Below are positions 1 to 12,800 of a stretch of DNA of 64,000 nt, one piece after another. A model generated the notes under the pieces. It was given only the letters and a program-made list of their open reading frames with translations. It made no database searches and had not been told where the DNA came from. Where the stretch lies: assembly GCA_003254905.1 (NCBI GenBank), contig QANU01068452.1:62001-126000 (forward strand), read 5' to 3'. The translations under genes and the position numbers were made by a program. Source of the DNA: Nissolia schottii. Taxonomy: Eukaryota > Streptophyta > Magnoliopsida > Fabales > Fabaceae. The stretch's first letter is position 1. The number at the start of each line of letters is the position of its first letter.

Positions 1-254
1 CGTTAGACGGTGGGATCAACCATAGTCTAAATTAAATTAAATTGATGTTCCCAAAAAGCCATGATCAAATGATAGTACTAATCAACAATTAAGTCATAAG
101 AGATGGTAAAATGCTAAATTATTAATTTATTAAAATTGTATCAACTGGAAGCTTTCCTTCTTTAGCAAGAAGGTTCCTCATACGTGTCGGATACCAGGAT
201 CACTATAATCCTTTATTACAACATGTTTCCTTATTACAACACAAAGTGATTTGG

Positions 255-1871
255 CTAAAATGACTTTTGGTTGTTGCAATCCAAGTTATCCCCAGGATTC
301 ACTCCCAATATCTGACAATACCTCTTGTAGAACCCGACCCGATCATCGACCCGAGAATCCTGCCCGTGCCCGCACTCGATCCCACCGTTGATTATGTTAG
401 TGATCACACCGTATCCGGGGACCCGCCCTGCTGCCCGGTCAGCGGCGGTGGGAGTCCATCTTCCGGTGATCACATCATGGCTTGATGGCTTGTTTCCCTG
501 TGGGGTCATCCAGAACCATATGGCTGTCTTGAATGACACTGTTGCGTCTGTGGCAACCAGATCTGGATTGTTCAGAAGATCTTGATTGATGGCTTTACCC
601 GCCGGCCCGTAGTTGTAGTTGCTGTAAGAATTTGAACGTCAATGCCTCATAATTAATGTGTTATACCAAAATATAGCCAGTATTATTGGTCAAGTTTGTT
701 CTTGAATTTTTGAAAATGACATATGTTAGTATCTATACATAAAATTCGTCCTTAAGATTCACACCTCATCTATCAAATTCATCCCTGAATATATCCTTGA
801 TGTGATGGACAAATTTGATTTACAAATGTCAACATTGGAGACAAATTTATTATTTTTTAAGGTTTAGAGGCGAATTTGATTGACGTTAACAACGTTAGAG
901 ACAAATTTAAAAGTTTACTCGCTAAAATTGTAATAACTTTCTTCAATTTGGGAGTGAGTAGGGTTGGAAATTACTTAAATGCAATAAAGGGGAGTACTTA
1001 GTACTTACTGAGTGAGTTGAATTGGGCCTCTGCCGTAGTATTTTTTACCAGGAGCACATGGCCATTGTTGGGATGATTGGCAATAATCTCCTGCGTTGCC
1101 ATTGTTTTCTTTAACAAAGCAATATCCCCATGCGTATGGACCATCTGGTGCACTTGGCCATCCTCCTACACATTCAAAAGTCAAAAAACATTAATGACAT
1201 ACAATTAATGAATGTGACGTGTAACAAGATTGTGTCTTCTTGTAAGAAATTTAGGTTTGTACATGATAGTAGAAGTAAAAGTTATCATATATGATATTCA
1301 TTATCATTAGATGAAAAATGTTTGATCCTAATAATAAGAGATTAATTTTAATGGACTATCAATATATATAAATTAATATGTTTTACAGTGTTAACCAATC
1401 ATATTTTGTTTTACTTTTAAGATGCGATAATATACCGGTGGTTTCGTGAGAAGTTTGAGCCAAGAAAGCAGCAAGCTCCTTCTTTTTGGTGGCGTCATCG
1501 CCGGTGGTGCCGAATCCGCCAAAAGATCTCGCAGCAGCGACAAACGCATTGTAGGTGTAGAATCCATGTCCCGGGCAGCTTCCATCATTTCTATGCTTAA
1601 GCATTTGATCAAAGAGAGAAGCACTAATGATGCTTCCAACATCACCACCACCACCACTAGGTGTTGGTGTTGAAGGTGACGAACCTTTGCATTGGCTCTG
1701 GCAACCATCACCACAATATGCATCTGTGCTACCACAGAACCCAAATTTGCTACAACACAAGCCATTTGGGCACAGGGCCCCACCTGCTTGGCTACCACAT
1801 TGCTCTGCTGTGGCACCAAGCAAGAATATTGCTAGTGATACCATAAGATAGGTCAATTTCATGTTTCCCAT
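255..1871 (-). CDS. Class I chitinase (GH19 with hevein domain), copy A
   Basis: The enzyme cleaves beta-1,4 bonds in chitin, typically of fungal walls. There are three exons: 1871-1436, 1165-1009 and 621-255 (stop at 257-255), with GT-AG junctions in frame, giving about 319 residues, normal for class I. An N-terminal signal peptide (residues ~1-22) leads into a Cys-rich hevein/CBM18 domain beginning [18 protein letters not shown], then a Ser/Thr/Pro/Gly hinge and the GH19 domain. Both GH19 signatures are present ([23 protein letters not shown]). The catalytic Glu sits in SHETTGGW across the exon 1/2 junction and the second Glu is in FVKENN in exon 2. The C-terminus ends six residues after the last Cys (NNQKSF), short for a vacuolar sorting tail, so apoplast or vacuole is unresolved. 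The start at 1871 precedes a second in-frame ATG at 1862. Copy B at 26164-27771 is its close paralogue. Confidence 0.95.
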
Positions 1872-1932
1872 TTTTCTGTTAATTTCTGAGATTGGTGTTT
1901 GATGTGTTTCATTAGGATGATGAAATTAGTTT

Positions 1933-1943
1933 GGTATTTATAG
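1933..1943 (-). promoter_or_regulatory. TATA box of chitinase copy A
   Basis: On the minus strand the site reads CTATAAATACC, about 65 bp upstream of the ATG at 1871, leaving a short leader. The same site is kept at the same distance in copy B. Confidence 0.7.
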
Positions 1944-2235
1944 ATGAACATATGATCATGGGAGTAGAATTTTGTATTTGATTTTTCTTTCAAGATTGGC
2001 TGCTTTGACGATACTCATCTTCCTTTGTCTCGAGATTTTCCATGTGTTTTATCAAAGATATTATTGGTTTTGTTCCCCACATGCATATGGGGTATCTTCC
2101 ACTAGAAAGAAATCATGTTTGCGTGTTGCGAGGGACTGGGACACTTGGGTGATTCTTTTAATTAAAATTTCAACTGTGATTTATCATGTTGCAGCTATTT
2201 ACTGTTAGACCAAATTCAATTGATGAATACTTTTA

Positions 2236-3900
2236 ATAATTTGATAATATATAATTAACTTTAGGATGTTTTTCTTGTGTCACTACTTTTGATAAATACT
2301 TTTGACACTACTTTTGATAATATATAATTTGATAAATACTTTTGACACTACTTTTTTTTTTTGACAATTTTAAAACTAAATTAACTGAATTTTGTCATTA
2401 TTTCATTATTTAAGTTGATATATTGATATATCATAAGATTTAATGTGATAAATTAATACTTTTAAATACAATATTTATAGAGTAGTGTATCATAAGCTTA
2501 AATAATTCACAAATCTCTAAACATCTCATAAGTTAATTTTTTTAATAATTTAGCTATTGTAAAGTTTTTCAGAATAACCAAATTCAATACATGTAGTTTT
2601 ATAAATTGTAAAAAAAAATGAAAAAGTTTAATAAAAAGGTGTATTTAGCTTGCAGGATATCGGGGAAGCCTCCTTGAAGGAAATCCTATTGAGTATTACA
2701 TGATCATAGGATAAACACAAATCAGATATGGATATACTTGTAAGTTAAGAAAGCTGGAGCTTGTTTGAATTTTCTTCTTCTTCCACGTACTGTTTAACCC
2801 CAATGTTTAAGTCCCTTTCCTTCTTTTTTTAGTATCTTAGTAATTCTAATTTTTCAAATTCTATTGACGGTTGAATGTTAAATATTATAATTCAAAATCT
2901 TGACACTCAAAACAAAAATTAACTCGTTATATCATTGGTCACATATAGCATACTAATGAAAACCTCGTAGATGAATGCGACGTTGATGCTATTTGTATAC
3001 CACGAAAATTGATATTATGTGTACATCACATAAATAAATAAATAAATATTATAGAGCAAAAACACAAAACATTATTAAATACATAAACGAGTAATATTAA
3101 ACACACGTGTTTGTGTATACACAAAATAAAAAGATATACATTATCAAACTCATAAGCGAGTAATATTAAATACATGTGAGTCCGTACATGCATAAATGCT
3201 CAGTGATAATATTTGTTTCTTTATTTTATAATGTTTGTTTATCTATTTTGTAATGTTTATTTTTTTATGGAGTGCTTACAAAATGTCAATTTTTTGGATA
3301 TATAAATAGTATTTTTGATGAAGAAGTATGAGCAATGGATTTGCTTTAGTCCCTATTATTGCCGTGATTGCCGGGTAGAGAAATTAGGCTTCTTTGAATT
3401 TTCTTTGGCCAAACATAGATACGTTGAATGTTCTGCGATTATCCAAATTTCTTAATTGCGTAACTGAAAATGTACGATACATGATGATTAAATATTACAT
3501 GTGTTATAATCTTGAAGTATTCAATGATTATTTAGCCATTATAATTGAGAATTACATATGCGCGAACGAAATTGTAATATAGTAATGAAATTACAAGGCC
3601 GAAGAAAGCATCCACAACAAACTCTTTGTGAATGATTTGTACATGCTCGAAGAGGCATAGTTTAACCCTGGTGGCCAAGAAGAATGATCGATGTTAAACT
3701 TATTTTTATGAATAAAAAAGGTAATGAAATTAGGGTTTTGAATTATCTGAGCTTAAAGAAATCGAAAGTTAGTGGTAAAAAACACTTGGTCAGTTGTTTT
3801 CCCCTTTCACAAGGAGTGGCAGTGGGAGTGTACTTGAAGAAAGCTCGACTCAGCAAGAGCCTAGAAATGCTAGTTTAGGATTGGCGTGATGCATACATGA
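2236..3900. other. AT-rich intergenic stretch
   Basis: This is the upstream flank of chitinase copy A. Only short, unrelated open frames occur (for example 3394-3582 and 3684-3878) and I recognise no protein in them. There are repeated short motifs near 2290-2350 ('gacactacttttgataa') and short AT-rich repeats near 3040-3180. I see no RNA gene or clear transposon end. Confidence 0.5.
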
Positions 3901-4843
3901 TGTAACATCCTGATTTTTCTTCTTATTAAAATTTTGCATCATTAAAGTGTACTTGAGACGATTATTTAGACTGAAAATGTAATTATAAAAGTTTTCTTAT
4001 CCAAAATACCAGTCAAAATAATGGTTTCGTAAGCGCACGGGAATTTGGCGAGATCCGGAACGATTTTCGATCATTACTAGAATTTCGTCAAGTGCCAAAG
4101 GTATCCATAAAATATACTCTTACGGAAATAAGTTCACGAATACCTTAACCTGACATACCATCTTGACCAAGAAAATTAGTAAATAGCGACGATGTGTTCG
4201 AAATATTTTTAGGATATCCGTAATCGAGTAATTAACGACCAAACGCAATTAAACATGATCGAAATTATACCAAACTGCAAAGCCAAGCCAAGCTTATCCC
4301 CTGCCCTTCGGTAGCAGGGATAAGGTTATATATATTATAATAATAATATAGATAAGGATAATGTAATAATAATAATAAAAAAATAGAACAGTGGAACTGA
4401 CTTGGGGCATTATAAAAAGCCCCAAGGGCTACTAAGGTTTCCAACTCCAAATTTCATCAATTTTTCAAAATGTTCGGTTCCGTTTGTGCACACTGCTGTT
4501 ACACTGCCGGACTCAAGAAAAATAGGAAGAACATATCAACGTGGAGAGAATATTTTTCTCATCATTTCCACTGATTCAGAACATGCTTAGGAAGTGGGTA
4601 ATCCTAGACCCACAGTCTATGTGATTTTGTTATGCTATTATATGTGCTTATATCTGAGAAAGTAACATAGGAAATGTTATGTAAAAAATATAGAAATAAC
4701 GATGTGAAGATGATTTTTCGTAGTTTTAATGTTAGGAAAATATAACTGTACTTGTTGGAATCTATGGGAAGCCTAAAATGAATTTTTAATAAGAAACTGT
4801 GAGAAATAAGCAATAAACAGCGCTATGGATGAGTTTAAGGCAA

Positions 4844-5085
4844 GGTCATTCGAATGACCTAGCATAATCCCTGAAATTTACTCACCGTGGAGCAATTTTA
4901 CCAGGTCATTTGAATGACCTACCCATGGTCATTCGAATGACCATTGAATTTTACAAACAGGGAGCTATTTTGTTAGGTCATTCGAATGACTTAGCCCTGG
5001 TCATTCGAATGACCCATGATTTTGACACACACAGAGCCAAATTTTGAAGTCATTCGAATGAACAACCTTGATCATTCGAATGACC
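4844..5085. repeat. Seven interspersed palindromes GGTCATTCGAATGACC
   Basis: The 16-bp perfect palindrome, or one- to three-base variants, occurs near 4844, 4903, 4927, 4976, 4999, 5050 and 5070, often as pairs about 22 bp apart. The array lies in the first third of the solo LTR, downstream of its TATA-like box. Confidence 0.85.
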
Positions 5086-5635
5086 ACTGAGAGACATGAG
5101 TTTTCAAGCCTACCCACATATTTCAATAAGCACTGGACCTCTGGGGATGTACATTTGATGCTAGGAATGATTATGGAAGTGTATGCTATGCTAACGTGCA
5201 TCATAAGGATCCAATCGTCATTAAGACTTTAGGACGACTGTAGATAATTAGAAAGTGATCAACTAATGCCCTAATGATCATAATTGAATCCTAGGGAAAA
5301 AGTGTAATCTTAAGAAGGTTCCGGCCACCAAGGGTCAGTGTACCTTGAAGACAGAACATAGTTATATAATGGGAAGTTCCCCTTTTGTGACACGTTTAAA
5401 AGACAAGCCCCTTGCCGATCCCGTTAGGTGGATTAGTTTACGATCGCTGCAGGCCTACGTCATAATGAATACCTACAGACATACCCAGAGAAGAGAACAA
5501 GTGCACGCGTCCCTGATGAAGGGTTATCAAGACAAAGAAGAGTTAGGAGGGAGAAGCAAGAGTAGAGAAAGTATGAGACCAGAAGGAAAGATGAAGTTAT
5601 GTTACCTTGAGGAACAGATTGCAGGAAGGGTTATA

Positions 5636-6060
5636 CATCGCGGGTGGACGTCAGTCCCAGGATGTACCCTACACGCGTGTGGACTAAAGTCCTAGGGTGT
5701 ACAGTACATCGCGTGTGGACGATCCTAGGATGTATACGACCTCAAGTATGAACGATGGTCCTAGGGTGTAGACTACATAGCGTGTAGGAGTCAGTCCTAG
5801 GGTGTAAATTGCATCGCGTGTGGGCGTCAGTCCTAGGGTGTACAATACATCGCGTGTGGACGGCCGTAGGGTGTACGATACATTGCCTATGGACGATGGT
5901 CATTGAAAGGTGCAAACACCGCATGTGGAAGAGAGTCCTAGGGTGTACAAGGCAGTCAGGATATGCAATACACCGCGTGTGGACGAGAGTCCTAAGGTGT
6001 ACAAGGCAGTGAGGATATACAATACACCGCGTGTGAACGTTGGTCCTAGGGTATATAAGG
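5636..6060 (+). repeat. Degenerate tandem array, about 10 units of 33-54 bp
   Basis: Each unit resembles 'catcgcgtgtggacg' followed by 'gtcctagggtgtaca'. The last three units carry an extra segment ('aggcagtcaggatatgcaa'). Short open frames over this stretch are translations of the repeat, not genes. It lies inside the solo LTR 3901-6989. Confidence 0.85.
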
Positions 6061-6994
6061 AAAAGAAATAAGCAAAAGGAGCAAGAAAGGACAATCTAGC
6101 AAATGGTGCACGAGCACCCGAGAGTTCCCCATGCATGGGATTTATGTTGAACGTTATGCTAGATTCCGGTATCGAGACACCTCACGTGAAATAGTATGAT
6201 AATATCCTGATAGCCAGGAATAAGAAGCAAACCAATTTATAAGTAAGGCAAATAGTAGATTCCCTAATCACCTAGTAAATAGATAAAGTTGTTCAGGACT
6301 AGCATGGATTAAAGTAATAACAAGTAGGGACTTTATCATATTCTATCACCTAGAGATCACCTGAGCGGACTGGATCATAATTGAACAAACAAAGATTAGT
6401 TATGCCCTACGATTCCCACTGATAACGCGATGTTCTCATTCCTCACTCATTTATGATTCCAAGAAGGCACAACGAGGACGCCAAGGCGGAGTAGACATCA
6501 TCAGACGAGGAAAGACTTTGGCGTCATAAGATTACCAGGAAACAGAAGAACTATAGTCTATATCTACGCGTCATAGTATTTAGTTATTTTGTATTTGCAG
6601 CTAAATGGATTAACTATGTCCTTAGCTTTAACTGCAGTCTTTGTAATATGTAAGTATAAACATATGTGCCTCTATTTATGGACTCGTAAGTATGGATTTG
6701 TATTACGTTTCCTATGAGCTGAGGTGGTTACTTCTCTGTTACACTATTGAACGCCTAATTCTTAATGACTCTATCGCTTATTTATATATGTATGCACTCT
6801 TGAATACGCATGGCTTATAAGTTACGTTTTAATAAAGAAAAGAAAAAAGTTTCCAAATGGGTCCATATTTTCATAAGAAATTATTTGCAAAGGAAAATAT
6901 AAGGGCTAGAAGGAACCCAATCAACGAAGTTAACAACCCTATGAGCATTGCTTATGACCATAGCGTAAGCAGTTAGCAGAGGTGTTAGACATGA

Positions 6995-8136
6995 GATCCA
7001 GGTTGAGCCTTATTAATGATGTTGATCTGTAAGTACTAACACTTTTCTCAAGATAAGATTTCCCTTATCTCAAGACTGATAGCGAATACTCAAACTTAAA
7101 CTAATGGTTATGTTTGGGCCAAGGTTCTCTAAGACTAGCCTACAACCGCTTTTTGAGTTGGGCTCACCCGCAGCCCTTTATGTACTATACCTTGCCATGA
7201 CTTTAGTCGGTAACATAAATAATTAAAATAAAAAAGGTTAAATATTGAAATTATTTCTTTCCCTTCATAATATACTAGTATGGAACCCGGGTTATGCACC
7301 GTTGATTAAAATTGTTACGGACTAGCAGCAAAGTCTACAACCATTTGTTTTTAAAATGTAAAGATTTGTTTTCACTTGATATTGTGTTTGGTACTAGAGA
7401 CATGATAAAGAGATATAGATATAGGGACAGAGACAGAAAAATTATGTCCCTCTAAACCTTAATATTGTGTTCCACTAGACAAAAGTATTTTGTCCATTCT
7501 ATCTCAAATTCAGCAAGATACTAAAGATCCATAAATTTTGTCCAAGTTTTTTTGTGCCACTATACTAAATGCAGCCTAAGTATTAAAGGCCACCGCTTGA
7601 AAATTGAAATCAGAGATAGGGTCATGGGTATCATTAATTATCTTATATGGAAATTATTCAATTCAAGCCAGAAAGGGTCAAAAAGGATGTGAAGTCTACA
7701 CGCACGTTACATTTCGTGTTAGACATGCCACTCAAGCTTTGTCCCAACAAAAGATGCCAATTCATATTGTGGCTTCATACCGCAACCTGAAATTCGGATC
7801 CAGAAGAATGATGACAATACACATGTATGAATTTGTTATTTAATATATTTTCAAACTCTTAAATGATATGACGTAAGTTATTATAAGTTAATATAAACTT
7901 TGTTACCATCTTGGGTTTTGTCAATCTTGGGTTTTCTTATAAGGGTTTTAATGAATTTCGGTCTCTGCTTCCCGTGTTTTCATAATTCGGTGGGTGGATT
8001 CTGTTTGTACTTTATCCTCGTTTCTCTTTTTGATTTTAAGTCTTTGATACTTTAAAAAAAAAAAGTTAATATAAATACGAATACACACACACATATATAA
8101 ATATAAAATTAATTTAATGCATCAAATTACTCTCTC
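6995..8136. other. Intergenic stretch with transposon scraps
   Basis: It contains a MITE-like segment (7367-7578) and a stretch (about 7905-8065) that ends in a run of 11 A and looks like the 3' tail of a retroposed LINE; the latter is inference from composition and the poly(A) only. The open frame at 7604-7843 resembles nothing I recognise. Confidence 0.4.
7367..7578. mobile_element. MITE-like fragment (possible hAT type)
   Basis: It begins 'atattgtgtttggtactaga' and ends 'aaatgcagcctaag', ends typical of short non-autonomous elements found in legumes. A related sequence in the opposite orientation lies at 19683-19812 ('gaacgcaacctaa' end). Terminal inverted repeats are imperfect and I could not fix a target duplication. 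Confidence 0.4.
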
Positions 8137-8311
8137 TTTTTTTGGGACAAGCAAAGGAATTTCCATTACACAATAGTGAATAAATCGTTAGAATCGCCAA
8201 GCAGGGACAGAGCTTTGTTCACCACAAAAAGATCATCCGTGGCATTTCCCTCAAAACAACGTTTGTTCCTACTGAGCCAAATTCCAGGAACTCGTTCCCA
8301 TTATCTCAAAT
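8137..8311 (-). mobile_element. LINE (non-LTR retrotransposon) 3' coding fragment
   Basis: On the minus strand one frame reads GIWLSRNKRCFEGNATDD and then runs to a stop. The W-x-x-R-N-x-x-x-F pattern is typical of the far C-terminus of plant LINE ORF2 proteins. Only about 45 codons remain, with no reverse transcriptase in view. Confidence 0.45.
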
Positions 8312-8884
8312 GAATTAAGATGAAAAGACTTCTTATCAAACTCTAGTTTCAATGAATTAAGATGAAAAAAATAATAATTGTAATTTATACACTATTATAA
8401 AAGGAATTTATTAAAAAAAACTGCTTTTTAGTATTCCATTTTTTTCCTCCGTTTTTATTCTTACAAATGCTATGATAATATTAATCTCTTACTGATAATC
8501 AACCAAGAGTACTATGTTCCTAATACAATTTGTTTTTTAATTGGTAACCAAATAGCCAACTTAAGAGCTTTTTTCTATTTTTTATTTTTGGTCAAATTTT
8601 GCATTTTCTATATGTTTAAATAAAAAGGGGTGGTAACAACAAATTTTGATATTATATGTTAATTTTCTTTTGGTGTCGTGATATTATATGTTAATTAATA
8701 ATTTTTAACTAAAAAACACTAAATGGTAAAATATTAAATATATTTATTGAATGCTATGACTGGTCACTTTATTTTTTTATTTAATTTTAATTAATATTTT
8801 GTCAAATACTCAATATAAATAGAGGGTTATCATTTTAAGAAAAGAAAAATTAGATTTCAATATTAGATAACTTAAGTATAGTAT

Positions 8885-9063
8885 TTGCTTTATGGACGCT
8901 TCATACAAATATTCTTTGAAGGAATACTTGGTTGACATATTAGAAGGCAAGCCTGATGGCAGGTTCATGAAGAAAACAAATGAGACAATCAACATTTGGT
9001 TTGTTAGTTAGTTACTTGCTAGCTTCAGGTATATACCACATCAAAGTCTCTTTTGTATCTGGC
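8885..9063 (+). pseudogene. Strictosidine synthase-like gene fragment
   Basis: The translation MDASYKYSLKEYLVDILEG continuing to GRF matches exon 2 of the strictosidine synthase-like gene at 21954-22265. The following intron-like sequence ('gtttgttagttagttac ... ccacatcaaag') also matches that gene's intron 2. A stretch of the exon between the GRFM region and the donor is missing. This copy keeps the ILEGKP frame that the larger copy has lost. It is a short dispersed duplicate with no start or splice context, hence a pseudogene fragment. Confidence 0.8.
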
Positions 9064-9849
9064 TACTTTGGTGTGAAAGTGCATAATCTTAGTTGTTGAC
9101 GAAGAATCAACTGCATGCTTAGGGTGGTGATAGGAGGTTAATGGTGGAAGTTATATATAGAATTGATGTGAGGATGATGTGAAGGTAGTGAGTGTGATGG
9201 ATAACACGACTGGTGGATGCAGGGCCGTTATGGTGGTTCACGGTGTTTGATGGACGGCGGTGATGGAGAATAGTGAGGGTAAGATGATAAATAATTTGAA
9301 ATTTGAGTTAGGGATAGCAAGTGATTTGAAAATATGATTTAAAAGAAGGTTAGAAAGTTAAATTTGAAATGATTTTAAAGAAGACAGAAAAAAAATATTA
9401 TTTAAAACAAAGAAAATAATGTTACAAAAATGTTAGAGAAAACGGAAGAAAAACAAATGTTACTTTTTGTCATTTTTCGTCATTTTTTATCAAAAGTCCG
9501 GACAAAATATGATGTTAACAATTTGATATATTGTTTTGTAGTTTAGTGTAGCAATACAAATTTTAAAAATATATTTTAAAAATAATTAATTATAAGGTAA
9601 AATTAAGAAGGACTATACATCAATGTGGGAGCAGAGGATAATTCTTGGCCCCCTAACTCCGTGGATAAAAATAGGAGCGTTTGCGGTGTAGTTTGGATCG
9701 ATTTTGAGTGAAAAATTTATACGATCTAAAACTATAATTTATGACAATTTGGATTGGATTGGTTGAGGTTAGGAAAAAAATTAATCCAAATTTTAGCAAT
9801 TTGGATAATATTGGTTTAATCGGTTTTTAGTAAAAGAAAATTTTAAGTT
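9064..9849. other. Intergenic, left flank of the satellite
   Basis: A GT/GA-rich stretch at about 9110-9290 is followed by AT-rich DNA. At 9670-9850 there is a sequence of the type 'gcggtgtagtttggatcgat', similar in style to ends of plant hAT-like elements, but I could not find a matching inverted end. Confidence 0.35.
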
Positions 9850-12800
9850 TAACATGTTATAAACTAGCCTTGAATTTTAACTCAAAAATAATTTTCGGTA
9901 TAATGCAAATTATGTAGCCCATAACCTTATACTTTTAATGAAAAATGACTTGTTAAATTAATGACCATCTTTTATAGGCTATAACCGTGTTTTCTTCGTT
10001 AAAATTTAACTTTATCGTAAATAGGCATTTTTTGTTAGGCTAGAGCCTTGGATTTTCACTCAAAAAAGATTTTTAGTAAAATGCAATTTCCATAGTCTAT
10101 GACCTTCTCTTTTTCAATTAAATAGACTTCTTGGATCAATGATCATCTTTTACAGGCTATTGCCTTGTCCTATTTGTTAAAAACAAAATTTTTCGTTAAT
10201 ATGCATTTTTTTTAAGCACTATTCTTGCATTTTAACTCAAAAATGATTTTCGGTGGAGTGCAATTTCTATAGGCTTTGACCTTCTATTTTTAATGAAAAA
10301 CAACTTCTTAGAATAATGACCATCTTTCATAGGCTATAGCTATATCTTTTTCATTAAAAAATACCTTTATCATAAATAGACATTTTTATTAGGCTATAAC
10401 CTTAAATTTTCACTCTAAATTGATTTTTCGGTAAAGTACAATTTTTATATCCTATGACCTTCTCTTTTCCATTAAAAAATACTTCTTAGATCAATGAAAA
10501 GGCTATTTGCCTTGCCTTATTCATTAAAAATAAAGTTTTTCATTAATATGCATTTTTGGTAAACTATAGCCTAAGATTTTCAGTCAAAAAATGATTTTCA
10601 GTAAAGTTCAATTTCTATAGTCTATGACCTATCTTTTTCATTAAAAAGTCTTCTTGAATCAATGACCATATTTCATAAGCTATTGTCTTGTCTTATTTGT
10701 TAAAAACAAATATTTTCGTTAATATGCATTTTTTGTAGGCTTTAGATTGTCACTTCAAATTGATTTTCGGTAAAATGCAATTTTTATAGCCTATGACCTT
10801 CCATGTTTATTGAAAAATGAAATATTAGACTAATGAACATCTTTTATAGGCTATAGCCATGTTTTCTTTGTTAAAAATTAAATTTATCATAAATAGAAGT
10901 AAATAGCCTTGAATTTTCATTTAAAATTGACTTTCAACAAAGTGCAATTTCTGTAGCCTATGACCTTCTATTTTTAATGAAAAATAACTTCTTAGATAAA
11001 TGGATATCTTTCATTGGCTATAACCAAGTTTTGTTCCTTAAAAACAAACTTTACATAAATAGACATATTTCGTAGTCTATCACCTTGGATTTTCACTCAA
11101 ATATAATTTTTGGTTAACTGCAATTTCTGTACCTTTTGACCTTCTCTTTTTCTTTAAAAATGACTTTTTAGATTAATGTTCATCTTTCATAGGCTCTGCC
11201 TTGTATTATTTGTTGAAAACAAACATTTTCATTAATATGCATTTTTCGTAGGCTATATTGGATTTCCAGTCTGAATTGATTTTCAATAGAGTGCAATTTT
11301 TGTAGCCTATGACATTCTATTTTTAACTAAAAATGATTTCTTAGATTAATGATCATCTTTCATAGGGTATAACCATGTTCTCTTTGTTACTACCAAACAA
11401 TATAGTAAATATGAATTTTTTTCGTAGCCTATAACCTTGAACTCTAACTATAATGATTTTAAGTAAAGTGCAATTTTCATTGCCTATGACATTCTTTTTT
11501 TTATTAAAGAAGACCTTTTGGATCAATGACCATCTTTCATAGGTTAATGCCTTATGTTATTCGTTAGAAACAAAGTTTTTAGTTAATTTTTCATTGGCTA
11601 CTATGAAATTTAACTCAAAAATGATTTTTGGTAAAGTGACATTTTTTTAGCCTATGACCTTCAATTTTTTAATGAAAAACGACTTCTTAGATTGACGACA
11701 ATCTTTCAAAGGCTATAACCATTTTTTCTTCATAAAAAAATAACTTTACTATAAATAAGCATTTTTCATAGGCTACATCTTAGATTTTAACTCAAATTAT
11801 TTTGGGCAAAGTAGAATTTTCGTAGCCTATGGTATTCTCTTTTTCATTAAAAAGGACTTCTTGGATCAATGACCATCTTTCATAGGCTATTGCCTTGTCT
11901 TATCCATTTTTTTTTCGTTAATATTCATTTTTCGTAGCCAGCCTTGAATTTTAACTCAAAAATTATTTTCGGTAAAGTGTCATTTCTATAGCCAATGACC
12001 TTCAATTTTTAATGAAAAACAACTTCTTAGATTGATGACCATTTTTCATAGGCTATAGTCTTGTCTTCTTTGTTAAAAAAATAAATTTATCGTAATGATT
12101 CATTTTTCGTAGACGCCTTGGAATTTTCACACAAAAATGATTTTTGGTAAAATGCAAGTTCGGTAGCCAATGTCCTTCTCTTTTTTATTAAAAAATTCTT
12201 CTTAGATCAATGGCCATCTTTCATAGGCTATTGCCTTGTCTTATTTGGCTAAAACAAAGTTTTTCGTTTATATGCATTTTTTCTAGGCGCCTTAGATTGT
12301 AATTCCAAATCGATTTTCAGTAAAGTGTAATTTTTGTAGCCTATGACCTTATATTTTTATTGAAAAATGACTTATTAGATTAATGAACATCATTCATGGG
12401 CTATAGCCATGTTTTCTTCATAAAAAAATTAACTTCATTGTAAATAGAAATTTCTCGTAGGCACCTTGGATTTTCACTCCAAATTGATTTTCGATAAAGT
12501 GCATTTTCTGTAGCCTATGACCTTCTATTTTCAACTAAAAATGACTTCTTAGATTAATGGTCTTCTTTCATAGGTCATAGTCATGTTTTCTTCGTTAAAA
12601 ATAAACTATATCGTAAATAAGCATTTTTTTTCGTAGGCTATAGCCTTGGATTTTCACTCAAAAATGATTTTCAGTGAAGTGCAATTTCGGTAGCCTAATG
12701 ATTTTCGGTAAAGTACAATTTCGGTAGCCTGTGACCTTTTCCTTTTCATTAAAAAGACTTCTTTCGAAGGCTATTGCCTTGTCTTATTCGTTAAAAACAA

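Larger units (their letters stand above)
1..2235. repeat. Segmental duplication, copy A (chitinase block)
   Basis: This block matches 25929-28132 almost base for base over coding exons, introns, the 3' flank and about 360 bp upstream of the start codon, with a few small indels. The left edge cannot be seen because the window starts inside it; base 1 aligns with 25929. The right edge of the match is near 2235, where copy B reaches the N at 28133, so the true extent of the duplication is unknown. Confidence 0.95.
3901..6989 (+). mobile_element. Solo LTR, about 3.1 kb (Ty3/gypsy-like family)
   Basis: It starts TGTAACATCCTGATTTTT, close to the start of the LTRs at 40282-43484 (read on minus) and 46154-49144. 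It is flanked by CATGA at 3896-3900 and 6990-6994, a likely 5-bp target duplication. The 3' third (about 6235-6480) is related to 48465-48680. No gag-pol reading frame lies inside, so it is a solo LTR. It holds a TATA-like box near 4409 and two internal repeat arrays (4844-5085 and 5636-6060). The right end (GGTGTTAGA) is less canonical than TG...CA. Confidence 0.75.

Noticed and set aside
1391..1851. Several open frames over chitinase exon 1 on both strands (and again at 27285-27751)
   Set aside because: These are shadows of the chitinase frame, which alone has domains, splice sites and a signal peptide.
4844..6060. CRISPR-like array of regular palindromes and repeats
   Set aside because: This is plant nuclear DNA with spliced genes; the repeats lie inside an LTR, spacers are themselves repetitive, and no cas-like genes exist.
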